Shown: positions 1-6,434 of the stretch, piece after piece | How positions within the stretch are numbered: position 1 is the first letter of the stretch | Layout of the letters: every line of letters begins with the position of its first letter | Source: an uncultured Pseudomonadota bacterium | Lineage (GTDB): Bacteria > Pseudomonadota > Gammaproteobacteria > Burkholderiales > Rhodocyclaceae | Assembly: GCA_903939665.1 (NCBI GenBank) | Contig: CAJAHZ010000435.1 | Span: 1 to 9,006, forward strand | Length of the DNA stretch: 9,006 bases | Direction: 5' to 3' | The notes under the pieces: model-generated | What the model was told of the DNA's origin: nothing | Seen by the model: the letters and a program-made list of their open reading frames with translations, nothing else | Database searches by the model: none | Translations under genes and position numbers: made by a program

Positions 1-943
1 AGGGCTCTTCGGGGAAATCCTGGCTGAACCGCGACAGTTCGCCAAAGCGACCCGCGCGTGCGCCTGCAACCCAGGTTCCACCGTTCACCCAGGGCAACTC
101 CAGCATATCGTCCAGCGCCTTGCTCAAAAACCGTTCGGGGTCGCTTTCACTGCCGGAATAAGCGGTCAGCCGATGCAGCCATTTTTCGAAGGGCAAGCCA
201 ATCGTCAGCAAATAACGCGAGAAAAAGACGCCGACGCCGCTAAACCCCGGTCGAGGATTCCAGGCCCAGGCAATCAACAAAAGCATCATGGCCATCGAAA
301 GCATGGTCTTGAACACCGCCTCGATGTACGGCAACTGCCGCAGAAGCATAAAGGCGAGACTACCGAGCACCAGCACGGCAATCAGCAGAAAGATGAACAG
401 GCTGTAAAAAAAGTCGACCATGCCGCCACTCGGCCGCGAAGCCTCCCGGCGAGTCGGCAAAAGAATCATGACAACGAACAGCAAGGGCATCGCCCAGGCA
501 AACTCGCGATCGAGAGAAGGGCCAATCAGCGCTGTATCCGGTACGACTTTTGGCACCAGCCAGACAAGCAGCGCAGCGAGCAGGTAGGCAAAGGCAATCA
601 GGTAAAAAATGCGGGTCGGTCGATGATCGATGAACATCACACGCCCACCGACCAGCGCGGCCAACGCGGCCGCCCAGAAGATCAACAGCCACCAGCCGAA
701 GACAAAAGCACCGCCAGACAACACGGCGACAATCGCCAGCAACCCGAAAGCATCAATTTTCCGTTCGGCATGAATAAATGGCTGCCAGAGAATGAACAGG
801 CCAAAATCGACCAACCAGCACATCATGCCAACCGCCGTATTTACCCCAGCCAGCAAAGCCAGATGCAAAACAGCGAGCAGGGCAATCAGTACCCAACGCT
901 GACGGTCGTGCAGTGCTGAGCCAAGCCGGCGAAGCGATGTCAT
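1..943 (-). CDS. Multi-spanning membrane protein, probable sensor histidine kinase N-terminal part (partial)
   Basis: The frame is open from an ATG at 943 to the left window edge, giving 314 codons with no stop, so the gene is cut off at its 3' end. An in-frame TGA lies a short way upstream of the ATG with no other ATG between, which fixes the start; the ribosome binding site is weak. The protein has about eight hydrophobic segments (roughly residues 17-38, 40-57, 64-84, 85-102, 111-131, 147-163, 178-200, 211-228). A soluble part from about 250 follows, with a PERFLSKALDDMLELPWVNG stretch (269-288) that looks like the start of a GAF-like sensor domain. Betaproteobacterial membrane histidine kinases often have this layout (membrane input, GAF, then kinase core), but no H-box or ATPase motif is visible here, so the kinase call is inference. 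It is divergent from the prepilin gene, which has a sigma-54 promoter. It could instead be an unrelated polytopic protein. Confidence 0.6.
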   Translation of the reverse strand, partial: MTSLRRLGSALHDRQRWVLIALLAVLHLALLAGVNTAVGMMCWLVDFGLFILWQPFIHAERKIDAFGLLAIVAVLSGGAFVFGWWLLIFWAAALAALVGGRVMFIDHRPTRIFYLIAFAYLLAALLVWLVPKVVPDTALIGPSLDREFAWAMPLLFVVMILLPTRREASRPSGGMVDFFYSLFIFLLIAVLVLGSLAFMLLRQLPYIEAVFKTMLSMAMMLLLIAWAWNPRPGFSGVGVFFSRYLLTIGLPFEKWLHRLTAYSGSESDPERFLSKALDDMLELPWVNGGTWVAGARAGRFGELSRFSQDFPEEP

Positions 944-1011
944 ACGCAGAGACCCACAGCTGGCTGAAAGCCGTCATTTCGCACCCGCAAGTATCCGACT
1001 CTGGACGAAAG

Positions 1012-1027
1012 TGTCGAAAAACGGACA
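1012..1027. promoter_or_regulatory. TGTC/GACA inverted repeat, candidate activator site for the pilin promoter
   Basis: TGTC at 1012-1015 and its inverse GACA at 1024-1027 flank an A-rich centre. The dyad lies about 66-81 bases before the start site predicted from the -24/-12 element. PilR-type activators are known to bind (C/G)TGTC half-sites upstream of sigma-54 pilin promoters, and both half-sites here fit (GTGTC and CTGTC). Binding by any protein is inference; four-base half-sites can occur by chance. Confidence 0.3.
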
Positions 1028-1066
1028 GATTCGCCGCAAACCCACGAAAAAACTGGCAAAAACGAC

Positions 1067-1082
1067 TGGCACAGAACGTGCT
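1067..1082 (+). promoter_or_regulatory. Sigma-54 (-24/-12) promoter of the prepilin gene
   Basis: The sequence TGGCACAGAACGTGCT matches the sigma-54 consensus TGGCAC-N5-TTGCW at every fixed position but one (G for the first T of the -12 block). The invariant GG (1068-1069) and GC (1080-1081) have the required spacing. It predicts transcription from about 1093, leaving a leader of some 30 bases with a GGAG ribosome binding site at 1113-1116. Sigma-54 control is well known for type IV pilin genes. A sigma-70-like alternative (TTGATT at 1084) has only a poor -10 partner and would start too close to the ribosome binding site. Confidence 0.75.
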
Positions 1083-1122
1083 TTTGATTAGCTATTACGA
1101 TCGTCATAGTACGGAGTTTAAA

Positions 1123-1818
1123 ATGAACAAACAACAATCGGGTTTTACACTGGTCGAAATTGCCATTGTACTCGTCATCATCGGCCTGCTGCTCGGCGGG
1201 GTGCTGAAGGGGCAGGAGTTGATTAATAGCGCAAAAGTTAAAAACTTCGCCAACGATTTCCGTAACGTTCCGCTATTTATTTACGGTTACCAAGACAAGT
1301 ACAGAGCCATCCCTGGCGATGATGGCGCGGCAGCCACTCATGTTACGGGCGCAACCACGGCCACTACGCCAGCCGGCACGGTGGGGAACGGTGTCATTAA
1401 TGGCGACTGGAGCTCAATCACCGTTACTGACGAGTCTTATCTATTCTGGCAGCACGTCAGGCTTGCTGGATTCGCCGCAGGCCCGACATCGACAGGTGAC
1501 GCCACGTACATTCCAAAAAATGCAGAAGGCGGAATACTCGGCATCGAGTCCGGCCTGAACGGCTACGTTGGTGCGACCGCAGCCTCTGTTGGACCTCCGA
1601 TCGTCGCAGCAACCGCCGCCTTGGGCGGATCATACGTAGTCTGCTCCACAGGCATTCTCGGCAAATTCGCCAAACAACTGGACACGACAATGGACGACGG
1701 TGTGACGAACACCGGATCCATGCGCGTTGTCGCTACTGGGCACACTCGCGGCAACGGCGCGTTAGCTCAAGCAGCTGTTCTCGACGACCAGACCTATACG
1801 GTTTGCATGTCAATGTAA
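1123..1818 (+). CDS. Type IV prepilin-like protein with N-terminal cleavage/methylation motif
   Basis: The 231-residue product has a short positively charged leader ending in G7, then FTLVE at 8-12. This gives the prepilin peptidase site G|F and the invariant Glu at mature position 5, followed by a hydrophobic helix to about residue 30. The start at 1123 is chosen over an open upstream extension because it puts the class III signal at the N-terminus and has GGAG six bases before it. The body carries YRAIPGDD (60-67) and FWQHVRLAGF (108-117), which I associate with a family of pilin/pseudopilin-like proteins in betaproteobacteria. The only two cysteines, C174 and C228, could close a C-terminal disulfide loop as in type IV pilin D-regions. 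The protein should sit in the inner membrane and be assembled into a pilus or pseudopilus. It stands alone between its own promoter and terminator, with no assembly genes in view, so major pilin, minor pilin or secretion pseudopilin cannot be told apart. Confidence 0.85.
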   Translation: MNKQQSGFTLVEIAIVLVIIGLLLGGVLKGQELINSAKVKNFANDFRNVPLFIYGYQDKYRAIPGDDGAAATHVTGATTATTPAGTVGNGVINGDWSSITVTDESYLFWQHVRLAGFAAGPTSTGDATYIPKNAEGGILGIESGLNGYVGATAASVGPPIVAATAALGGSYVVCSTGILGKFAKQLDTTMDDGVTNTGSMRVVATGHTRGNGALAQAAVLDDQTYTVCMSM

Positions 1819-1837
1819 GGCGCACTGACTGCAGACC

Positions 1838-1862
1838 AAAGCCCGCTTCGGCGGGCTTTTTC
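1838..1862 (+). terminator. Intrinsic terminator after the prepilin gene
   Basis: A perfect stem AAAGCCCGC / GCGGGCTTT closes a TTCG tetraloop (1838-1859) and runs into a T tract (1857-1861), starting 19 bases after the pilin stop. It is nearly symmetric, so it may also act on leftward transcripts. Leftward it would lie directly behind the kefB remnant at 1869, suggesting it was once the shared terminator of the pilin gene and the antiporter gene. Confidence 0.9.
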
Positions 1863-1867
1863 GTCAA

Positions 1868-2002
1868 CTCACCCCTTTAGCAGCCTCCCCTCAGCCACCG
1901 CCAGCGCCGCCGGAACCCCCAGCAGGACGACCACGTCACCGGCCTCAAATCGCGTATCCGCCGAAGGCTCCAGCGCCCGGACATCGCGCTGGAGCACCAC
2001 CG
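1868..2002. repeat. Direct repeat copy 1: duplicated 3' end of the antiporter gene
   Basis: This stretch aligns without gaps to 3362-3496 at a constant offset of 1494 bases. I count six mismatches over 1869-1989 and three more to 2002, after which similarity falls away abruptly. The left edge coincides with the antiporter stop codon. Together the two copies bracket the ATPase gene. Confidence 0.9.
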
Positions 2003-2069
2003 CGGCACGAAAAAACGTGCGCAGCCGTGCAAATTCGCGCGACAACCTAAGCCGAATTGTGGATGAAAA
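1869..2069 (-). pseudogene. Severed C-terminal remnant of a KefB-type antiporter
   Basis: Read leftward, the frame between a TGA at 2070-2072 and the stop at 1869-1871 encodes 66 residues without a start. The last ~43 match the end of the intact antiporter almost exactly (RDVRALEPSADTRFEAGD onward, ending GRLLKG instead of GKLLKG). This is the second half of the RCK_C (TrkA_C) domain. The preceding ~20 residues (REFARLRTFFRAAVVLQRD) resemble the intact protein only at scattered positions; they may be a diverged homologue or unrelated DNA read in frame. There is no membrane domain, RCK_N domain, start codon or ribosome binding site, so it cannot make a working antiporter. Confidence 0.8.
2005..2020. 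repeat. Short perfect inverted repeat at the edge of the kefB duplication
   Basis: GCACG (2005-2009) and CGTGC (2016-2020) flank six A residues. The dyad begins right where similarity to the intact kefB end stops (2002) and lies about 90 bases upstream of the ATPase start. It could be an operator, a rearrangement end or chance. The T run falls in the loop on the minus strand, so it does not look like a terminator. Confidence 0.4.
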
Positions 2070-2111
2070 TCAACCACTGAGCGGACGATGTTTATCCTAT
2101 ACAATGGCAAC

Positions 2112-3356
2112 ATGCATCCACGGCACATACAACCGCTGATCATTGAAGCACTCAACGACACGCCGGTCGTGTTGCTTAACGGCGCCCGGCAGACCGGTAA
2201 AAGCACGCTGGCCAAATCGCTATCGGTGGCGCACGGTCGCCGCTATCTGACACTTGACGATCTGGCAACGCTGGCCGCAGCCAGAGGCGACCCCGCCGGA
2301 TTTATTGCTGGACTGGATGGCCCGATCGCTTTGGACGAAGTGCAGCGCGCCCCTGAACTCTTTCTGGCGATCAAAGCGTCGGTCGATCGCAACCGGGAGC
2401 CGGGCCGTTTTCTGCTTACTGGATCAGCCAATGTACTTTTACTGCCGGGCATTGCCGACTCGCTCGCTGGCCGTATGGAGGTGTTGTCGTTGTGGCCGTT
2501 ATCCAGCGCAGAGGCAGTCGACTCTTCGGACTTCAACCGTGCGGACTGGCTGTTCGACGGCCCGATCAAAGCGCTCGCTATTCCGCCCTGCGAACGCGGT
2601 GACCTAACCACAGCGTTGTTATCCGGCGGTTTCCCGGAAGCGGTCAGCCGCAAGTCGCCACGGCGCCGTGCCGCGTGGTTTGACAGCTATTTGCAAGCTA
2701 TCCTGCAGCGCGACGTGCGTGAGCTGGCCAATCTTGAACAACTTACTGAAATGCCCAGCTTGGTCCAGTTATTGGCCACACGTAGCGCCAGTCTGCTCAA
2801 CTTCGCCGAACTTTCCCGCTCCAGCCGTTTGCCGCAAACAACGCTCAAACGTTACTTCAGCCTGCTGAAAATGCTGTTTCTGGTCTATCAACTTCCGTCC
2901 TGGGAACGCAACCCAGGCAAACGACTGGTCAAGGCGCCCAAGGTGTTTTTACCCGACTGCGGCCTCTTGGCCTATTTGATGAGCCTATCGGAAGAGCGCC
3001 TGACGGCAGGCCCCGGCTTACCCAGTGGCCTCGTGGAAACCTACGTCTTGAGTGAACTGCTCAAGCACCTGGCCTTTTCCGAGAAAGGGTTAACGCTTTG
3101 GCACTACCGGACGCTATCCAATATCGAGGTTGATTTTGTGCTGGAAAACCGGCTTGGCAACCTGACGGGCATCGAAGTCAAGGCCAGCGGGAGTGTCGAC
3201 AGCAAGGATTTCAAAGGACTGCGTCACCTGAAAGAAACAGAGCCACAAGCGTTCCAGCGCGGCATCGTACTGTACAGCGGGCGCGAGGTCGTGCCCTTCG
3301 GCGCCGATTTGTTTGCGGTCCCCTTGTCGATGTGGTGGTCGGTTCAGGAACAATAA
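2112..3356 (+). CDS. AAA ATPase of the AAA_14 / DUF4143 family
   Basis: The product is 414 residues if started at 2112. This ATG is preferred because the family usually begins with a sequence like MHPRHIQPLIIEAL just before the P-loop; an in-frame ATG at 2088 adds eight residues, and neither start has a good ribosome binding site. Visible elements are Walker A GARQTGKST (24-32), Walker B with LDEVQ (74-78), a sensor-like TGSAN (103-107), GGFPE (172-176), and a probable winged-helix region around 215-260. At the C-terminus EVDF (D341) followed by IEVKAS (E355, K357) forms a PD-(D/E)XK-like nuclease signature, a fold attributed to DUF4143. Cellular role is unknown for most of these proteins, which are scattered among genomes as if often transferred. 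The gene lies between two copies of the kefB 3' end and ends 6 bases from the kefB stop, convergent with it. No partner antitoxin, integrase or defence gene is adjacent. Confidence 0.85.
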   Translation: MHPRHIQPLIIEALNDTPVVLLNGARQTGKSTLAKSLSVAHGRRYLTLDDLATLAAARGDPAGFIAGLDGPIALDEVQRAPELFLAIKASVDRNREPGRFLLTGSANVLLLPGIADSLAGRMEVLSLWPLSSAEAVDSSDFNRADWLFDGPIKALAIPPCERGDLTTALLSGGFPEAVSRKSPRRRAAWFDSYLQAILQRDVRELANLEQLTEMPSLVQLLATRSASLLNFAELSRSSRLPQTTLKRYFSLLKMLFLVYQLPSWERNPGKRLVKAPKVFLPDCGLLAYLMSLSEERLTAGPGLPSGLVETYVLSELLKHLAFSEKGLTLWHYRTLSNIEVDFVLENRLGNLTGIEVKASGSVDSKDFKGLRHLKETEPQAFQRGIVLYSGREVVPFGADLFAVPLSMWWSVQEQ

Positions 3357-3361
3357 CGGAC

Positions 3362-3496
3362 CTCACCCCTTTAGCAACTTCCCCTCAGCCACCGCCAACG
3401 CCGCCGGAACCCCCAGCAGCACGACCACGTCACCAGCCTCAAATCGCGTGTCCGCCGAAGGCTCCAGCGCCCGGACATCGCGCCGACGCACCACCG
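3362..3496. repeat. Direct repeat copy 2: 3' end of the intact antiporter gene
   Basis: This is the in-place counterpart of the copy at 1868-2002, covering the antiporter stop codon and its last ~44 codons. Five of the six mismatches in the best-conserved 121 bases are synonymous and one is Lys/Arg. The two copies therefore differ as two functional alleles would, not as a gene and a randomly decaying fragment. Confidence 0.9.
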
Positions 3497-5330
3497 TGAC
3501 ATCGACGCCCGAATCGGGCAGCGCCAACTCGCCCAGCGTGTGGCCGATAGCATAAGCGCCGTCACCCAGCGATACTGAGTGCAAGCGCGGCTCGTCATGA
3601 TCGTGCGCGTCCTCCTGACGATCGCTTTCGCCATGAAAGAAACCACGCAGGCTGCGATAGCGCGCCATCCGGGTCTGACGCACCCGTTTGAGCACGCGAT
3701 TGATTGGCACGCCAACATGAAATAGTGCGTGCGAAGCGAGCATCATGCTGGCTTCCAATGTTTCCGGCACGACCTCGGCCGCGCCGGCGCGGTGCAAGGT
3801 TTCAAAGTCCTTTTCGTCAAGCGTACGAACAACAACCGGCAGCTCTGGCCGCAACTCGCGCAAGTGATGCAGCACCTTCTCCGCTGCCCGCGTGTCAGCG
3901 AATGAAACGATAACCACGCTGGCGCGGTTGATGCCGGCGGCGATCAGCGTTTCGCGCCGGGTGGCGTCACCGTAGACGACGTTCTCCCCCGCTGCGGCCG
4001 CTTCGCGCACACGCTCCGGATCGAGATCCAGCGCCACGTAGGAAACCGCTTCCTGCGCCAGGAACCGCGCCAGATACTGGCCACTGCGCCCGAAGCCGCA
4101 GATCACCGCATGCTTCTCGGTGCTCAGGGTCTGCGCGGCAACCATCGTCAACTGCATCGAGCGCAGCAGCCATTCGCTGCTGGCGAAGCGCAACACGAGG
4201 CGGTCGCTATAATGAACGATGATTGGCGCCAACAGCATCGAGAGCACCAGTGCCGCGAGAACGATCTGCAGGATCAACGACGGCACAAGATGCATGACTT
4301 TGATTTCTGAGAGCAGGACAAAACCAAATTCACCGCCAGCGCACAACCACAGGCCGGTGCGCATCGCCGAACCAGGGGTCGAACCGAAAAACCGTGACAA
4401 ACCGGCAACCAGCGCAAACTTCACCAGCAACAAAGAGGTGAGCACGGCAAGCACCAGCAGAAAATTCTGCAGCACCAGCGGAATATCGAGCAGCATGCCA
4501 ATGGTGACGAAGAACAGCCCCATCAGCACGTCGCGAAATGGCTTGATATCCTCCGCAACCTGGTGCCTGTAGTCGGTTTCCGAGATCAACATCCCGGCCA
4601 CGAAGGCGCCAAGCGCCAACGACAATCCGGTCAGGTCGGTCAGATAGGCCAGCCCGAGCGTAATCAACAGCACATTGAGCATGAACAGCTCGGTCGACTT
4701 GCTGCGCGCCACGATGTCAAACCATTTACACATCAAACGCTGGCCGAAAAACAGCACCAGCGACAGCACAACGACGGCCTTGACCAGTGCAATGCCCATC
4801 ATGACCGCCATCTGCTCGGGAGATTGCGAGAAGGAGGGGATCAGGATGAGCAAGGGCACAACGGCCAGGTCCTGAAACAGGAGCACGCCCATCACCTCGC
4901 GCCCGTGCTTGGCGTCGAGTTCCAACCTTTCACTCAGCAACTTGGTAAGCACCGCGGTAGACGACATCGCCAGCACACCGCCAAGCGCCACGCCAGAATG
5001 CCAACTCAGGCCAAACCCAGTGACAACTGCAGTAACCGCCACCAGCGTCAGCAACACCTGCAGAAAACCAAGGCCAAAAACGATACGCTTCATTGCGTAG
5101 AGTTTCGGCAACGAAAACTCCAGGCCGATCGAGAACATCAGAAAGACAACACCGAACTCGGCGAGATGCTCCGCCCCAGAGAAGCCTGCCGCCAGATTAA
5201 GCGCGTGCGGCCCGATCAATGTACCCACCAGCAGATAGCCGAGCACCGGCGGCAGGCTCAGGCGACGAAAGAGGATAACTGTCGCCACCGAGGCGCCCAG
5301 CAACATCAGGATAATCGGCAGTGTTTCCAT
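3363..5330 (-). CDS. KefB/KefC-type monovalent cation:proton antiporter (CPA2) with RCK domains
   Basis: The 655-residue product starts at the ATG at 5330, preceded by AAGGAGA; an open 39-codon extension up to 5447 lacks hydrophobic or family features and overlaps the kdsD start. Residues about 3-385 form a 12-13 helix Na+/H+ exchanger domain with GYLLVG (31-36), SIGLEF (67-72) and FQDLAVVP (152-159). A TrkA_N/RCK_N Rossmann domain follows, with GFGRSG (412-417) and the acidic strand end LDLDPE (434-439). A basic/acidic linker (~560-580) leads to an RCK_C domain (~582-645). The family exchanges K+ (or Na+) for protons across the inner membrane, gated by nucleotide or glutathione adducts at the RCK part; which ligand applies here is not visible. 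It is divergent from kdsD, an arrangement I associate with betaproteobacteria. Its 3' end is duplicated beyond the ATPase gene, so the last ~44 codons may have been exchanged. No terminator follows its stop directly. Confidence 0.92.
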   Translation of the reverse strand: METLPIILMLLGASVATVILFRRLSLPPVLGYLLVGTLIGPHALNLAAGFSGAEHLAEFGVVFLMFSIGLEFSLPKLYAMKRIVFGLGFLQVLLTLVAVTAVVTGFGLSWHSGVALGGVLAMSSTAVLTKLLSERLELDAKHGREVMGVLLFQDLAVVPLLILIPSFSQSPEQMAVMMGIALVKAVVVLSLVLFFGQRLMCKWFDIVARSKSTELFMLNVLLITLGLAYLTDLTGLSLALGAFVAGMLISETDYRHQVAEDIKPFRDVLMGLFFVTIGMLLDIPLVLQNFLLVLAVLTSLLLVKFALVAGLSRFFGSTPGSAMRTGLWLCAGGEFGFVLLSEIKVMHLVPSLILQIVLAALVLSMLLAPIIVHYSDRLVLRFASSEWLLRSMQLTMVAAQTLSTEKHAVICGFGRSGQYLARFLAQEAVSYVALDLDPERVREAAAAGENVVYGDATRRETLIAAGINRASVVIVSFADTRAAEKVLHHLRELRPELPVVVRTLDEKDFETLHRAGAAEVVPETLEASMMLASHALFHVGVPINRVLKRVRQTRMARYRSLRGFFHGESDRQEDAHDHDEPRLHSVSLGDGAYAIGHTLGELALPDSGVDVTVVRRRDVRALEPSADTRFEAGDVVVLLGVPAALAVAEGKLLKG

Positions 5331-5402
5331 TGTCTCCTTGGCTTGTGGCGGCGTACCCGCAACCCGCAGATGGGTGCGCAAACGCTGGGCGGCAGGGGCT
5401 TC

Positions 5403-5411
5403 TGCTATACT
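5403..5411 (+). promoter_or_regulatory. Extended -10 promoter candidate for the kdsD operon
   Basis: TGCTATACT is a TGn extended -10 with a five-of-six match to TATAAT, in the 108-base gap between the divergent kefB and kdsD starts. It predicts transcription from about 5418, some 20 bases before the kdsD ATG. The -35 region (around 5383-5388, CGCTGG) is poor, which is typical where an extended -10 carries the promoter. I could not identify a convincing promoter for kefB in the same gap. Confidence 0.5.
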
Positions 5412-5438
5412 TGCTTCAATCATAACCGCTACGCCTTC

Positions 5439-6434
5439 ATGAGCCAAATTCAGCCATCAATCCAGCCAACATCGAAAGCGCTCGATCTCGCGCGGCAGGT
5501 GTTGCGCATCGAAGCCGACGCGGTCCTTGCGCTGACCGATCGTATCGACGACAACTTTCTTCAGGCGCTGTCGCTGATTCTGAATTGCCATGGTCGCGTG
5601 ATTGTCAGCGGCATCGGCAAGTCCGGCCACATCGGGCGCAAGATCGCCTCGACGCTGGCCAGCACCGGCACGCCAGCCTATTTCGTGCATCCGGCCGAAG
5701 CGAGCCACGGCGACCTGGGCATGATTACCCGCGACGACGTATTGATCGCGCTCTCCAACTCGGGCGAGAGCGAAGAGTTGCTCACCATTGTGCCTTTCAT
5801 CAAGCGCTCAGGCGCCAAGCTGGTCGCCATGACCGGCAACCGGAATTCCTCGCTGGCTCGCGAAGCCGATGCCCACCTGGATGCCGGCGTGGCGCAAGAA
5901 GCCTGCCCACTCAATCTGGCGCCCACTGCAAGCACAACTGCGGCGCTGGCACTGGGCGATGCATTAGCAGTTGCACTGCTTGACGCACGCGGTTTTGGTG
6001 TCGAGGATTTTGCGCGCTCACACCCCGGCGGTACGCTGGGGCGCCGCCTGTTGACCCGGGTGCGTGACGTTATGCGCGCCGGCGATGCAGTGCCGGCAAT
6101 CAACCCTGAAGCCAGTGTCGCGAATGCAATTCTTGAAATCTCGCGCGGCGGCATCGGCATGACACTGGTGATCACGCCGGAACGTCAGGTGCTCGGCATT
6201 TTTACCGACGGCGACCTGCGCCGCGCCTTTGCCAAAGGCCTTGATTTGCGCACGATGACGGTCGCTGACGTCATGGGCCGACAGCCGCGCTCGATCCACC
6301 CTGACAGGCTGGCTGTTGAAGCAGTCGAGATGATGGAGCAATACAAGATCAATCAATTGCCGGTGGTCGACGAGTCTGGCGCGCTGATTGGCGCTCTCAA
6401 TATGCACGATCTTTTTCAGGCCAAGGTCATCTGA
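5439..6434 (+). CDS. kdsD: D-arabinose 5-phosphate isomerase (KdsD)
   Basis: The enzyme interconverts D-ribulose 5-phosphate and D-arabinose 5-phosphate, the first committed step to KDO of the LPS inner core, in the cytoplasm. The 331-residue product has the usual layout: a SIS sugar-isomerase domain (~45-180) with SGIGKSG (57-63) and SNSGESEE (106-113), then two CBS domains (~210-265 and ~275-330). Residues equivalent to the known E. coli catalytic set appear at a constant +2 shift: K61, E87, H90, E113 and H195 (SHPGGTLGRR). The ATG at 5439 is chosen because family similarity starts there; the open frame upstream is antisense to the antiporter gene. No clear Shine-Dalgarno sequence is seen. 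It is the first gene of kdsD-kdsC-lptC-lptA and its TGA overlaps the kdsC ATG by one base. Confidence 0.95.
   Translation: MSQIQPSIQPTSKALDLARQVLRIEADAVLALTDRIDDNFLQALSLILNCHGRVIVSGIGKSGHIGRKIASTLASTGTPAYFVHPAEASHGDLGMITRDDVLIALSNSGESEELLTIVPFIKRSGAKLVAMTGNRNSSLAREADAHLDAGVAQEACPLNLAPTASTTAALALGDALAVALLDARGFGVEDFARSHPGGTLGRRLLTRVRDVMRAGDAVPAINPEASVANAILEISRGGIGMTLVITPERQVLGIFTDGDLRRAFAKGLDLRTMTVADVMGRQPRSIHPDRLAVEAVEMMEQYKINQLPVVDESGALIGALNMHDLFQAKVI

Noticed and set aside
173..919. Long rightward open frame (248 codons) at the left end
   Set aside because: Its product is a low-complexity mix rich in Gln, His, Arg and Asn with no family features. It is antisense to the open membrane-protein frame, whose hydrophobic pattern is clearly protein-like.
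1877..2215. Leftward 112-codon frame across the kefB remnant and ATPase start
   Set aside because: Its Trp/Arg-rich sequence is the wrong frame of the kefB end; an equivalent wrong-frame product appears at 3371-3718 over the intact gene.
1868..3362. Complete insertion sequence or integrative element
   Set aside because: There is no transposase, integrase or terminal inverted repeat pair; the only repeats are kefB 3'-end copies, so a named mobile element cannot be supported.
4563..5438. Rightward 292-codon extension in front of kdsD
   Set aside because: It lies antisense to the well-supported antiporter gene and gives a Gln/His/Arg-rich sequence. KdsD similarity begins exactly at the ATG at 5439.
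5331..5447. 39-codon N-terminal extension of the antiporter
   Set aside because: The ATG at 5330 has a strong AAGGAGA site and starts directly into the first membrane helix. The extension is not family-like and would overlap the kdsD start.
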